DNA from: Lentisphaerota bacterium
GTDB lineage: Bacteria; Verrucomicrobiota; Lentisphaeria; Victivallales; UBA1829
Assembly (NCBI GenBank): GCA_015061565.1
Contig: SUWI01000005.1
Span: 1 to 57,704 of the forward strand
DNA length: 57,704 bases
Direction: 5' to 3'
The notes under the pieces were generated by a model. It was not told the origin of the DNA. It searched no databases and saw nothing but the letters and a program-made list of their open reading frames with translations. Shown here one piece after another: positions 1 to 9,638 of the stretch. The translations under genes were made by a program, and so were the position numbers. Numbering within the stretch: position 1 is the first letter of the stretch; each line of letters opens with the position of its first letter.

Positions 1-399
1 CACCACGGTGGTGACGCCGTCGAAATGGGTCGGTCTGGTTTTGGCGCACAGACCTTTGGAAAGCTTGCGCTCGGTAACATAGCAGGTGATGGGGGCGGGA
101 TACATTTCCGAAGCGGTCGGCGCGAAGATCGCATCGGCATGTTTTTCCTCGCAGAGGGCGCGGTCGTGTTCGAAATCGCGCGGATAACTGTCGAAATCCT
201 CATTCGGGGCGAACTGGATCGGGTTGACGAAGATGGTCACCACGACCAAATCGGCTCCGTTGGCGCGGGCGGCGTCGATCAGCGAAAGATGTCCTTCATG
301 CAGGAAACCCATGGTCGGCACGATGCCGATGGTCTTGCCCTGGCGTTTCTGCGCCATGGACCACGCCTGCATTTCATGAATGGTGCGGAAAATTTCCAT
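1..399 (-). CDS. panC: Pantoate--beta-alanine ligase, N-terminal part (runs off the window edge)
   Basis: Reverse-strand translation MEIFRTIHEMQAWSMAQKRQGKTIGIVPTMGFLHEGHLSLIDAARANGADLVVVTIFVNPIQFAPNEDFDSYPRD has the PanC signatures VPTMGFLHEGHLSL and VTIFVNPIQFAPNEDFDSYPR. Confidence 0.93.
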   Translation of the reverse strand, partial: MEIFRTIHEMQAWSMAQKRQGKTIGIVPTMGFLHEGHLSLIDAARANGADLVVVTIFVNPIQFAPNEDFDSYPRDFEHDRALCEEKHADAIFAPTASEMYPAPITCYVTERKLSKGLCAKTRPTHFDGVTTVV

Positions 400-430
400 A
401 AAACAGTGCTCCTTATGAAAAAGTATTGGA

Positions 431-1195
431 TCAGATACGGACGGAAATGCCCCGTTCTTTAAGAAAGGCCTTGGCCTGCGGCACGGTAAAGGTACCGAAG
501 TGGAAGATGCTGGCGGCCAGGACGGCGTCGGCTTTGCCGGACTGGAAAACCACCTGCAGATGTTCGAGTTTGCCCGCGCCGCCGGACGCGATGACCGGAA
601 CATGGACCGCTTCGGAAATGGTCCGTGTCAGTTCGCAGTCGTAACCGTTCAGCGTGCCGTCGGCGTCCATGCTGGTGAGCAGGATCTCGCCGGCTCCTGC
701 GGCCACCCCCTGCTGCGCCCATTCCAGGGCATCGATCCCGGTGCCGCGGCGTCCGCCGTGCGTATAGACTTCCCAATGGCCGGGCCGGGCCGGATCGCGG
801 CGGGCGTCGATCGCCAGCACGATGCATTGGGCGCCGAAACGTTCCGAACCGGCGCGGATCAGATCCGGGTCTTTTACCGCGGCCGAGTTCAGCGAAACTT
901 TGTCCGCGCCGGATTCGAGCATTTTGCGGATGTCCGCGACCGAACGGATGCCGCCGCCCACGGTCAGCGGAATGAAGACTTCCGCGGCGGTGCGGCGCAC
1001 CACATCCACCATGGTGTCGCGTCCGTCGCTGGTGGCGGTGATATCCAGGAACACCAGTTCATCGGCGCCCTGGCGGTTGTATTCCCGCGCGGCCTCCACC
1101 GGATCGCCGGCATCGACCAGATTCACAAAATTGACCCCTTTCACCACCCGTCCGCCGGTCACGTCCAGGCAGGGGATGATCCTTTTGGCAAACAT
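431..1195 (-). CDS. hisF: Imidazole glycerol phosphate synthase subunit HisF
   Basis: [62 protein letters not shown]...[31 protein letters not shown]; canonical HisF motifs. Confidence 0.97.
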   Translation of the reverse strand: MFAKRIIPCLDVTGGRVVKGVNFVNLVDAGDPVEAAREYNRQGADELVFLDITATSDGRDTMVDVVRRTAAEVFIPLTVGGGIRSVADIRKMLESGADKVSLNSAAVKDPDLIRAGSERFGAQCIVLAIDARRDPARPGHWEVYTHGGRRGTGIDALEWAQQGVAAGAGEILLTSMDADGTLNGYDCELTRTISEAVHVPVIASGGAGKLEHLQVVFQSGKADAVLAASIFHFGTFTVPQAKAFLKERGISVRI

Positions 1196-1485
1196 GTCTG
1201 CCGCCTTTCGTTTTGATTATCCGGTAATATACTTGCATTTCGCTGATTTTTCCAGCGGAACGGGAAAAATATCATCCGGGGTTCCGACCGACATGCCGGC
1301 TTTACAGTGCAAAGTGCTGCCGGTGATTTCACGGTGCCGGTTCGCCGCGAACTGAATCGGACGAATAAGATGAATAGGCAGAGTGCGCTTTCTGAGACCT
1401 CGTGCCATGCCGTGTATCTCGCGATTGTCCGACCTGTCCGACGGGTCCGACCTGTCCGACGAAGTTCGCGGAAAACCGCGGTGCC

Positions 1486-2709
1486 TTATAAAGCGGAGTT
1501 CTTTTCCTGAGCGTAGTCCCGGCAGACTGCCGCCAGTCCGCCCTCTGCGGTTTCCCGGTAGAGGGAAGGCAGATCATGACCGGTCTGCAGCATGGTGCGG
1601 ACCACGGCATCGAAAGAGACCCGGTGGAAACCGTCGGACAGCAGCGCCAGTTCGGCCGCGATCACGGCGCGGTTGGCCGCCAGCGCGTTGCGTTCGATGC
1701 AGGGGATCTGAACCAGTCCCATTACCGGATCGCAGGTCAGTCCGAGGAAATGTTCCAGTCCGATCTCGGCGGCGTATTCGCACTGCATCACGGTGCCGCC
1801 GAAAAGATGGGCCGCACCGGCGGCCGCCATGGCGCAGGCCACGCCGACTTCACCCTGACAGCCCACTTCCGCACCGGAGATCGAACCGTTCTGCTTGACC
1901 AGATTGCCGATCAGGCCCGAAACGGCCAGTGCATGCAGCAGTTCGGTTTTGGAACAGCGGTCGGTCTCGTGACAGTAGCGGAGGACCGCCGGGACCACAC
2001 CGCAGGAACCGCAGGTGGGAGCGGTGACCACGACGCCGAGCGAGGCGTTTTCCTCGCTGACCGCATAGGCATAGGCGGCGATCAGGCCGGTCCGGCGGAT
2101 GCCGCTGCGCTGGGCCCTGGCTTTCAGAAAAACTTCCCGCGCCTTGCGGGCAAGATGCAGTCCGCCCGGCAGTACGCCTTCCTTGCCCAGTCCCTCATTC
2201 AAGGTGCTCATCATCCGGTCCAGCACCGTCTGCAGATAATCCCAGATCTCCGGCCCTTCGAAACGTTCCGCGAGCTGCCACAGGGGGATCCCCTCGGTCA
2301 GGCAATATTTCATGATCTCTTCCATGTTCCGGAACGGATAAACCTCCGGTTCATCGGACGATCCGGGGCCTTCGCTCAAAGCTCCGCCGCCGACCGAATA
2401 GACAGTCCAGGCTGCGGTTTCGCCGCCGTTTTCATCCAGGGCCCGGAAGATCATGGCGTTGGGATGGAACGGCAGGAGCTTCTCCGGTTTCCAGAGGATG
2501 GCCGTGCGTTCCCCGCCCAGCACGGATGCCACCGCCTGATCGGTGAAATGGCCTCTGCCGGTGGCGGCCAGACTGCCGCAGAGGGTCACTTCATACCGGG
2601 CGGCATCGGGCGCCTTGAGCCGGAATATTTCGGCGGCGCGGGCCGGAGCCATGGTGTGGCTGCTGGACGGGCCGCGGCCGATCCGGTAAAGTTCCCGGAG
2701 CGATTTCAT
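1486..2709 (-). CDS. sdaA: L-serine ammonia-lyase (single-chain serine dehydratase)
   Basis: Start taken at MKSLRELYRIGRGPSSSHTMAPARAAEIF; motifs GPSSSHTMAP, APTCGSCGVVPAVL, GSISGAEVGCQGEVGVACAMAAAG. Confidence 0.92.
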   Translation of the reverse strand: MKSLRELYRIGRGPSSSHTMAPARAAEIFRLKAPDAARYEVTLCGSLAATGRGHFTDQAVASVLGGERTAILWKPEKLLPFHPNAMIFRALDENGGETAAWTVYSVGGGALSEGPGSSDEPEVYPFRNMEEIMKYCLTEGIPLWQLAERFEGPEIWDYLQTVLDRMMSTLNEGLGKEGVLPGGLHLARKAREVFLKARAQRSGIRRTGLIAAYAYAVSEENASLGVVVTAPTCGSCGVVPAVLRYCHETDRCSKTELLHALAVSGLIGNLVKQNGSISGAEVGCQGEVGVACAMAAAGAAHLFGGTVMQCEYAAEIGLEHFLGLTCDPVMGLVQIPCIERNALAANRAVIAAELALLSDGFHRVSFDAVVRTMLQTGHDLPSLYRETAEGGLAAVCRDYAQEKNSAL

Positions 2710-3026
2710 GATTTCTTTTCCGCTTTTTCTTTTTCTTCGCGTTCGAGCTGTTCCATGATGATCTCGGCCGGAGTCAGATAAGTCTTTTTGTTGTTGCATT
2801 CCTTGCAGCAGGGGACGACGTTGCCGCGGACACTGCGGCCGCCGCGGGCCACGGGCACGATATGATCCATGGAAAGCTCCTGCGGCGGGAATTTCCGATG
2901 GCAGTAATGACAGATCCCCTGGTCGATCTGGGAACGCCACCAGGCGGTCTTGCGCAGTTCGCGGGCTTTGGCGCGTTCGCGGGCGGCATGGGCGGGGTCG
3001 TTCGGAATGTCGATCCAGTCACTCAT
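2706..3026 (-). CDS. HNH endonuclease family protein
   Basis: MSDWIDIPNDPAHAARERAK...ICHYCHRKFPPQELSMDHIVPVARGGRSVRGNVVPCCKECNNKKTYLTPAEI; CxxC...DHIVP...N.VPCCKECN HNH pattern. Confidence 0.85.
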   Translation of the reverse strand: MSDWIDIPNDPAHAARERAKARELRKTAWWRSQIDQGICHYCHRKFPPQELSMDHIVPVARGGRSVRGNVVPCCKECNNKKTYLTPAEIIMEQLEREEKEKAEKKS

Positions 3027-3823
3027 CAGGAAACCTCCGGAAGTTGGATGGCGGGAAAAAGCCGGCAGGCGTTGGCGGTGGTGACCGCCGCGCATTCTTC
3101 GGGCGTGATCCCTTTCATTTCGGCGAGTTTGGCCCCGATCAGGGGGATGTAGCGGGAATGGTTCGGCTTGCCGCGGTAGGGTTTCGGCGCCAGATACGGC
3201 GCATCGGTCTCCACCAGCAGCCGATCCAGCGGGAGCAGTTTTGCCAGTTCGCGGATATTGTCGGCTTTGCCGAACGTGATCATGCCGCCGACGCCGAAAT
3301 AACTGCCGAGCGCGGCGAATTTTTCCGCGAACTCCGGCGAACCGGCGTAACAATGCAGTACGAATTTTCCGCCGCTTTCGGCAAAAGGTTTCAGCAGACC
3401 GTAAGCATCGGCATAAGCCAGTTCGGATTCCGCCTTGTCGCGGCAGTGGATGACGGCGGGCAGATGATTTTTCAGCGCCCAGCCGAGCTGATGTTCCAGG
3501 ACTTCCAGCTGACTCTGCCGGGGCGCGAAATCATAATAGTAATCCAGGCCGATCTCGCCGGCGGCGGCCAGTTTCGGATCGCCGATGAAACGGTCAAGTC
3601 CGGGAAGGAAATTCCGGTCGCTTTCCGCGTTGTGCGGATGGATGCCGACCGCATAATACAAGGCGGGAAACGCTTTGGCGGCATCGCGGGCGGGAGCGGT
3701 TTCCTCCGCGCCGGACGCGCAGAGCAGCAGACGGCGCACGCCTTCGGCCTCCGCCTCCCGGATATAGGCTGCGAAATCCGGCAGATAATCTCCCGCATGA
3801 AAATGGGTATCGATCCAAGTCAT
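3026..3823 (-). CDS. TatD family hydrolase
   Basis: MTWIDTHFHAGDYLPDF...AVGIHPHNAES...AAGEIGLDYYYDFAPRQSQLEVLEHQLGWALKNHLPAVIHCRDK...LLVETDAPYLAPKPYRGKPNHSRYIPLI. Confidence 0.93.
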   Translation of the reverse strand: MTWIDTHFHAGDYLPDFAAYIREAEAEGVRRLLLCASGAEETAPARDAAKAFPALYYAVGIHPHNAESDRNFLPGLDRFIGDPKLAAAGEIGLDYYYDFAPRQSQLEVLEHQLGWALKNHLPAVIHCRDKAESELAYADAYGLLKPFAESGGKFVLHCYAGSPEFAEKFAALGSYFGVGGMITFGKADNIRELAKLLPLDRLLVETDAPYLAPKPYRGKPNHSRYIPLIGAKLAEMKGITPEECAAVTTANACRLFPAIQLPEVS

Positions 3824-3988
3824 TTCCGATCCTCCTGAAAACCGCCCGTTAATATACGGGGTTCCGGTCAAAAATCAAGTGCCTGGGCTAGACAAAAGGA
3901 GCACAAATAAGGAAAAAAACCGATTTTTTTTGATTTCCGGCTTGAAATTTTAACTTTCCGGGGTATATTGTCGTATCGCTTAGAAAGC

Positions 3989-4065
3989 GGGGAAGTAGCT
4001 CAATTGGTTAGAGTGCCACCCTGTCACGGTGGATGTTGCGGGTTCAAGTCCCGTCTTTCCCGCCA
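3989..4065 (+). tRNA. tRNA-Asp (anticodon GTC)
   Basis: GGGGAAGTAGCTCAATTGGTTAGAGTGCCACCCTGTCACGGTGGATGTTGCGGGTTCAAGTCCCGTCTTTCCCGCCA folds as a cloverleaf (acceptor GGGGAAG/CTTTCCC, anticodon stem CCACC/GGTGG with loop CTGTCAC), encoded CCA. Confidence 0.96.
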
Positions 4066-4086
4066 TTTTTCTGTACTGGAAGGTGT

Positions 4087-4980
4087 ATGGAACGGATTCT
4101 GAAACATTTCCTCGGCTATGCCGCACTTGAGCGGGGCCTTGCCGTCAATTCCACCGGCGCCTATCAGTCCGACCTGCTGGATTTCATCTCATACCTGAAA
4201 GAAAATTCGATCACCGGATTTGTCGGAGTGACGCGCGACCATATTCTGGATTATCTGGGCCGCTGCAAGGATTTGGGCATGGAACCGACCACGCTGGCCC
4301 GGCGGCTGGTGGCGATCAAAGTCTTTTTCCGCTATCTGGCTCAGGAACGGATCATTGCGCAGGATATCACCAATGTGATGGATTCCCCGAAACTGTGGCG
4401 GATCCTGCCGGAATTCATGTCCGCACAGGAGGTCGAAGCGCTGCTGAATGCGTTTTCTTCCGCCGCGAAGGATCCGCTGGAATTCCGCAACCGCTGCATT
4501 CTGGAACTGATGTATGCCTGTGGACTGCGGGTCTCGGAAACCGCCAACCTGAAGATCGGCGACATCAATTTTGACGAAAATGTGGTGCGAGCGTTCGGGA
4601 AGGGTTCGAAAGAACGGATCGTGCCGATCGGCCGGACCGCCCGCGAACTGATCAGACGCTATCTGGAAAATGCGCGTCCGCTGCTGGCACGGGACAATGC
4701 GGAAACGGCGCTGTTCCTCTCCAATCACGGCCGGAAACTCGACCGGATCCGGATTTGGGAAGTGGTCAAGCTGGCGGCGGAACGGGCCAACATCCGCAAG
4801 AACATCCATCCGCACACGCTGCGGCATTCCTTTGCCAGCCACATGCTGGAAAACGGAGCGGATCTGCGCGTCATCCAGGAAATGCTCGGCCATGCCGACA
4901 TCAGCACCACCCAGATCTACACCCATGTGGATCAGCGCCGTCTGCTGGAAGTCCATAAAAAATTCCATCCGAGAGCATGA
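4087..4980 (+). CDS. xerD: Tyrosine recombinase, XerC/XerD family
   Basis: MERILKHFLGYAALERGLAVNSTGAYQSDLLDF...CGLRVSETANLKIGDI...HPHTLRHSFASHMLENGADLRVIQEMLGHADISTTQIYTHV; full R..HxxR..H/Y catalytic set. xerC versus xerD not resolved. Confidence 0.88.
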   Translation: MERILKHFLGYAALERGLAVNSTGAYQSDLLDFISYLKENSITGFVGVTRDHILDYLGRCKDLGMEPTTLARRLVAIKVFFRYLAQERIIAQDITNVMDSPKLWRILPEFMSAQEVEALLNAFSSAAKDPLEFRNRCILELMYACGLRVSETANLKIGDINFDENVVRAFGKGSKERIVPIGRTARELIRRYLENARPLLARDNAETALFLSNHGRKLDRIRIWEVVKLAAERANIRKNIHPHTLRHSFASHMLENGADLRVIQEMLGHADISTTQIYTHVDQRRLLEVHKKFHPRA

Positions 4981-5012
4981 TTCAACCCCATCTAACATAG
5001 AAACGAGGAAAA

Positions 5013-6239
5013 ATGAGAACTGTGAATCGTCTGCTGGCCGCTGCCCTGACTGCGGGAGCCGCCGCACTGAACGCCAAAGATACTTTCCGGGAAGCACCGG
5101 AAAAATACTGGGACTTTTCCAAGCTGCAAACCGCCCCGGCATTCCGGGATGCACCGTTCGAGGACAGCAAGGCCGAAGGCTTGCGCGCCGTGCTGGTCAC
5201 CGGCTACGGTCCTGCTGATGGCGACAAGTCTTTGTCCACCCCGAACCAGAAACCGCTTTCCGCCAAGGTGAAAGCGGAATTTTTCGCCTATATCGGCGTT
5301 CCGGAAGGACCCGTTCCGGAAGGCGGTTTCCCAGGAATCGTGCTGATCCACGGCGGCGGGGGGACAGCCTATCCGCAATATGCCAGACTGTGGGTCAAAA
5401 AGGGATACGCGGTCATCGCATTGGACTGGTACAATCAGCGTCCGATCCCGCCGTCCAGTCCCAGGGAGACCAATGTGGCCCGTGCTCCGCTGCCGGGCGG
5501 GAAACGGCAGGACCATGTGTCCAATGTCGCCAATATGATCCTGGCGCACTCCCTGCTGCGTTCGCTGAAAAACGTCAATCCGGAAAAGACCGCGTTCGTG
5601 GGTCTTTCCTGGGGCAGCTGGTACGGCGCGATGGTCGCCAGTCTGGACACCCGGTTCAAAGGCGGTGTGGAGATCTACTGCGGCGATGTCAAAAACGGCC
5701 CGTCCAAAAAATCCAAGTCGTTCATCAACGGCCGTTTCCATCATGCCGCGAAGATCCCGCTCTACTGGGTTGCCGGCACTAATGACCAGAATGTCACGCT
5801 GGCCTCCCTCGATGCCGGTTTTCAGGAATGTCCGAAAGTGGAAAACAAATCCCTGGTGATCCGTCTGCCGCATTCCCATATCGGATTCACATTCCCCTCC
5901 TGTTTCCGGATGGCCGCGCATTTCACGCAGGGCGGACCGGGTCTGCCGAAACTTTCCGATATCGACTGGAACGGCAATCAGGTCAAGGCCAGGATCCTGG
6001 ATCCGGGCAAAGGGATCCGGAAAGCGATCCTCTGCTATACAGATTCCACCGAAAAAGTCTATCATAAACGGGTCTGGAAAAGCGTTGCCGCCAAGATCGA
6101 AAAAGATGTCATTACAGCCGAACTGCCGGACGGCGCGCATCAGTTCTTCCTGTCCGCTTACGATGAGGACAGCCGTTTCAACGACCTGTGCGGATCCACC
6201 TCGCCGGTGATCCTGCCGTTCCCCAAAAACGAGAAATAA
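5013..6239 (+). CDS. Secreted alpha/beta-hydrolase (dienelactone hydrolase / acetyl xylan esterase-like)
   Basis: Signal peptide MRTVNRLLAAALTAGAAALNA; HGGGGTAYPQYARLWVKKGYAVIALDW; nucleophile elbow FVGLSWGSWYGAM. Confidence 0.75.
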   Translation: MRTVNRLLAAALTAGAAALNAKDTFREAPEKYWDFSKLQTAPAFRDAPFEDSKAEGLRAVLVTGYGPADGDKSLSTPNQKPLSAKVKAEFFAYIGVPEGPVPEGGFPGIVLIHGGGGTAYPQYARLWVKKGYAVIALDWYNQRPIPPSSPRETNVARAPLPGGKRQDHVSNVANMILAHSLLRSLKNVNPEKTAFVGLSWGSWYGAMVASLDTRFKGGVEIYCGDVKNGPSKKSKSFINGRFHHAAKIPLYWVAGTNDQNVTLASLDAGFQECPKVENKSLVIRLPHSHIGFTFPSCFRMAAHFTQGGPGLPKLSDIDWNGNQVKARILDPGKGIRKAILCYTDSTEKVYHKRVWKSVAAKIEKDVITAELPDGAHQFFLSAYDEDSRFNDLCGSTSPVILPFPKNEK

Positions 6240-6256
6240 CCGCTGCCCGGCCAGTG

Positions 6257-7315
6257 ATGAACAATGCATTTAAATCCATCGGCCGAATCCTGAGGCAGTG
6301 CTGCCGTACCCGGTATCTCATCGGCGGCGGCGTGATCCTCGCGTGCATTCTCCTGCCGTTCCTGCTGGACCGGCCCGACGAACGCTACAGCCGGATCCGC
6401 ACGTTTCCCATGATGGGGACCGTGGGACGAATCACGGTCTGGTCCGACCGGGAAGAACTGCCCGAAGCCGCCATGAACGAGGCGCAGAAAGTGATCGGGG
6501 AGATCGAAACGGTCTGCAATATCTTCAATCCGGAAAGCGAACTTTCCCGCTTGAACCGAACCGCTCATGAAAAGGAATTCGGCTGTTCCCCGCTGCTGTG
6601 GGAAATGCTCTGCGCGGCGGACCGTTATTGCAAATTCAGTTCCGGCGCGTATGACCCGACCGTAAAGCCGCTGATGCAGCTGTGGGGATTCCGCGGGAAA
6701 CGGAAGACGCTGCCGGCCGAAGCGGAGATCGCCGGGACGCTGAAAAAAGTCGGCTGGGACAAAGTGAAGCTCGATCCCGAAAAACATTCGGTCCGTTTTC
6801 TGGCGGACGGGGTCGGGATCGATTTCGGCGGGATCGCCAAAGGTTTTGCGCTTGACAAAGCGAAAGCGGTCCTGCAGAAGCACGGGATCAGGCGGGCGGT
6901 ATTGGATTTCGGCGGCAATATCGGGTGCATCATACCGGAAAATCACGAACCGTTCCGGATCGGCATCCGGAATCCGGAAGCGGCCGATCAGCTGGTCGAT
7001 GCCGTGACCATGCGCAATCAATGCGCCGCCACCAGCGGCAGTTATGAGCGGTATGTGATCATCGGCGGCCGGCAATATTCCCACATCATGGATCCGCGGA
7101 CCGGCAAGCCGGTTTCCGGCATGCTTTCCGTTACCATTGTCACGCCGCGCGGGACCGATTCCGATGCGTTGTCCACCGCGATCTTCGTCCAGGGGGAAAA
7201 GTTCGCCGCGGAAGTCTGCGCGAAACTGCCGGACACCGGCGTTTACATGATCCGCCGTCCGCCGGGAAAAGTGACCGGCATGGAGATCCGGCGTTTCGGT
7301 TTATTTGCCAGATGA
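6257..7315 (+). CDS. apbE: FAD:protein FMN transferase (ApbE family)
   Basis: TFPMMGTVGRITVW...FNPESELSRLN...YDPTVKPLMQLWGF...VGIDFGGIAKGFALDKAKAVLQKHGIRRAVLDFGGNI...YSHIMDPRTGKPV; ApbE motifs. Confidence 0.92.
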   Translation: MNNAFKSIGRILRQCCRTRYLIGGGVILACILLPFLLDRPDERYSRIRTFPMMGTVGRITVWSDREELPEAAMNEAQKVIGEIETVCNIFNPESELSRLNRTAHEKEFGCSPLLWEMLCAADRYCKFSSGAYDPTVKPLMQLWGFRGKRKTLPAEAEIAGTLKKVGWDKVKLDPEKHSVRFLADGVGIDFGGIAKGFALDKAKAVLQKHGIRRAVLDFGGNIGCIIPENHEPFRIGIRNPEAADQLVDAVTMRNQCAATSGSYERYVIIGGRQYSHIMDPRTGKPVSGMLSVTIVTPRGTDSDALSTAIFVQGEKFAAEVCAKLPDTGVYMIRRPPGKVTGMEIRRFGLFAR

Positions 7316-8464
7316 CGGCTGTTGTCCGGCCAGATACAGGGTCTGGGTCGGATAGGCGAAGTTCAGGCCGGCGGCATTGAACCGTTTCAGGATCTCCAGA
7401 TTCAGTTCATTCAGGAGTTTCTCCTCTTCGGGGAAGGAAGAGGTTTTCAGCCAGACGATGACGCGGATGTTCAGCGAATAAGCCCCGTAGCCGGAAAAAT
7501 AAATATGCGGCATCCGACCCGGCGCATCCGGGCCGTGGAAATCATCCAGGATGTCATGCAGGATCCGGAGGGCTTTTTCCATCTGGTCCGCTGAAGTGTC
7601 GTAAGTGAGCCCTATTTCCATGACATGTTTGAGGCGGCCGCGGTGGTCGATGTTGCAGAGCGCGCTGTTGGTCAGGATGCTGTTGGGGACCGTGTAAACC
7701 GATTCGTCCTCGGTCAGGATCTTGCTGCTCCGCATGCCGATATGGGTGACGATGCCGTTGACCGATCCGCTTTGGATACGGTCGCCGATCCGGAAGGGAC
7801 AGTCCGCAATGATGACGATGGTGCCGAAGAAATTGGACACGGTGTCCTTGGCGGCCAGCGCGATGGCCAGACCGATGATGCCCGCGCTGGCCAGCAGGGC
7901 GGTGATGTTCAGATTGAAGATGTTCTGTCCGACGAACAGTACCGCGGTCAGCACAATGGCGATTTTGAGCGTATTGCCGATCATGCTTACCGTGAGATTG
8001 TCCAGCGAGTTGTCATTGCGTTCCGCCAGATTGCGGATCTTCTGGTCCAGCACGGCAACCAGGCGCAGGATCCCCCACGCGGCGGCGAAAACCAGCGCGG
8101 CATAAAAGAGACGCAAATCCAGATCATACCAGAAAACCGGCAGCGTTTTCAGCATCGGCAGGGAAAAGAAGAAACATGAGATCAGCACCGCCAGCAGAAT
8201 GACCGGCAGGGTCAGCGCATTGAGCACCTTCCATTTCAGGACTCCATGATGACGCTTGATCAGCGAACGGCAGATCCGGCGGCAGATCCAGGCGGCCATC
8301 ACTCCCAGAACAATGGAAAAGATGCTGCCGCAGGCGAAATCGATGATTTTGACATGTTCGCGGCAGAACCAGTTTTCTGTTGCTTCCACATCCGTGCTGA
8401 GCGTGTGGATGAATTTGTCCGGATTGAGCTGGTCTCCGGCTTTGCCGGATTGGTCTTTTTTCAT
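7301..8464 (-). CDS. Mechanosensitive ion channel family protein (MscS-type)
   Basis: NITALLASAGIIGLAIALAAKDTVSNFFGTIVIIADCPFRIGDRIQSGSVNGIVTHIGMRSSKILTEDESVYTVPNS; MscS pore helix and beta domain. Confidence 0.92.
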   Translation of the reverse strand: MKKDQSGKAGDQLNPDKFIHTLSTDVEATENWFCREHVKIIDFACGSIFSIVLGVMAAWICRRICRSLIKRHHGVLKWKVLNALTLPVILLAVLISCFFFSLPMLKTLPVFWYDLDLRLFYAALVFAAAWGILRLVAVLDQKIRNLAERNDNSLDNLTVSMIGNTLKIAIVLTAVLFVGQNIFNLNITALLASAGIIGLAIALAAKDTVSNFFGTIVIIADCPFRIGDRIQSGSVNGIVTHIGMRSSKILTEDESVYTVPNSILTNSALCNIDHRGRLKHVMEIGLTYDTSADQMEKALRILHDILDDFHGPDAPGRMPHIYFSGYGAYSLNIRVIVWLKTSSFPEEEKLLNELNLEILKRFNAAGLNFAYPTQTLYLAGQQPSSGK

Positions 8465-8489
8465 GTTTTCCCCATTGATTGACTTTTCT

Positions 8490-9533
8490 TTACAGCAGAT
8501 CAGGCGTATCGGAGGGGGGAGCTCCGGGTTTGCGGCGGCCGCGCGGGGTGATCCCGAGCAGCGACCACGCCTTTTCCGTGGCGATCCGGCCCTGCGCGGT
8601 CCGCATCATATAACCTTCCTGGATCAGATACGGTTCGTAAACATCCTCGATGGTGTCGGCCTCTTCGCCGATTGCCACGGACAGTGAATTCAGACCCACC
8701 GGACCGCCGTGGAAACGTTCCATGATCGTTTCCAGGATCCGCTTGTCCATTTCATCCAGTCCGCAGTCGTCGATATCGAGCATGGTCAATGCTTTCGAAG
8801 CGATCTCCTGCGTGACCACGCCTTCGGCCTTGACCTGAGCGTAATCCCGGGTCCAGCGCAGCAAGTTGTTCGCGATACGAGGCGTGCCGCGGCTGCGGCG
8901 GGCGATCTCATAAGCGCCTTCCGGTTCGATCTTTACCTGCAGGATGTCCGCCGACCGCTCCACGATCTGCTGCAGATCCTCCGGCGCATAGTAATCCAGA
9001 CGCAGCGACAATGAGAAACGGGTCCGCAGCGGCGCGGAAAGCAGTCCCTGCCGCGTGGTGGCGCCCAGCAGCGTGAAACGAGGGATATTCAGGCGGACCG
9101 AACGCGCGCCCGGCCCCTGGTCGATCATGATGTCGATGAAAAAATCCTCCATCGCGCTGTAAAGATATTCTTCAACGGCGGTATTGAGACGGTGGATCTC
9201 GTCGATGAACAGGATGTCGCCCTCGTTGAGCGAGGTCAGGAGTCCGGCCAGGTCGCCCGGTTTTTCGATCACCGGACCGCTGGAGGTCTTGATGGAACAG
9301 CCTTTTTCGTTGGCGATGATATAGGCAAGCGTGGTCTTGCCCAGTCCCGGCGGGCCGCTCAGGAGCAGATGCCCCAGCGGTTCGTTCCGGCTTTTGGCCG
9401 CGCTGACATAGACTTCCAGCCGTTCCTTGACTTTGTCTTGGCCGGGGAAAGCGGCAAACTGCTGCGGACGGAGCGTCTTTTCCGCCTCTTCATCCTTCCG
9501 GTTCAGGGTCGATGTTATGAATCTTTCTGACAT
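8490..9533 (-). CDS. ruvB: Holliday junction branch migration DNA helicase RuvB (start uncertain; ORF open to 9572)
   Basis: [39 protein letters not shown]...[23 protein letters not shown]...[26 protein letters not shown]...[17 protein letters not shown]. Confidence 0.96.
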   Translation of the reverse strand: MSERFITSTLNRKDEEAEKTLRPQQFAAFPGQDKVKERLEVYVSAAKSRNEPLGHLLLSGPPGLGKTTLAYIIANEKGCSIKTSSGPVIEKPGDLAGLLTSLNEGDILFIDEIHRLNTAVEEYLYSAMEDFFIDIMIDQGPGARSVRLNIPRFTLLGATTRQGLLSAPLRTRFSLSLRLDYYAPEDLQQIVERSADILQVKIEPEGAYEIARRSRGTPRIANNLLRWTRDYAQVKAEGVVTQEIASKALTMLDIDDCGLDEMDKRILETIMERFHGGPVGLNSLSVAIGEEADTIEDVYEPYLIQEGYMMRTAQGRIATEKAWSLLGITPRGRRKPGAPPSDTPDLL

Positions 9534-9638
9534 TGTTGGCGTTTTTTTTTCCATTTTGATTTGCAATTTCACGGTTTATAATGTATCGTACCAAATGAAT
9601 TTTGTCAACTCTTTCACCAAAAAAAAAGGAAAAGTTGT

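Noticed and set aside
3989-4980. tRNA-Asp immediately followed by a tyrosine recombinase, resembling an integrated genomic island
   Set aside because: The recombinase is a ~298-aa XerC/D-type protein surrounded by housekeeping genes, and I saw no repeat of the tRNA 3' end downstream; a chance neighbourhood of a housekeeping gene is simpler.
4992-6269. 425-aa minus-strand ORF opposite the alpha/beta-hydrolase
   Set aside because: Antisense to a gene with signal peptide and catalytic motifs; no recognisable domain.
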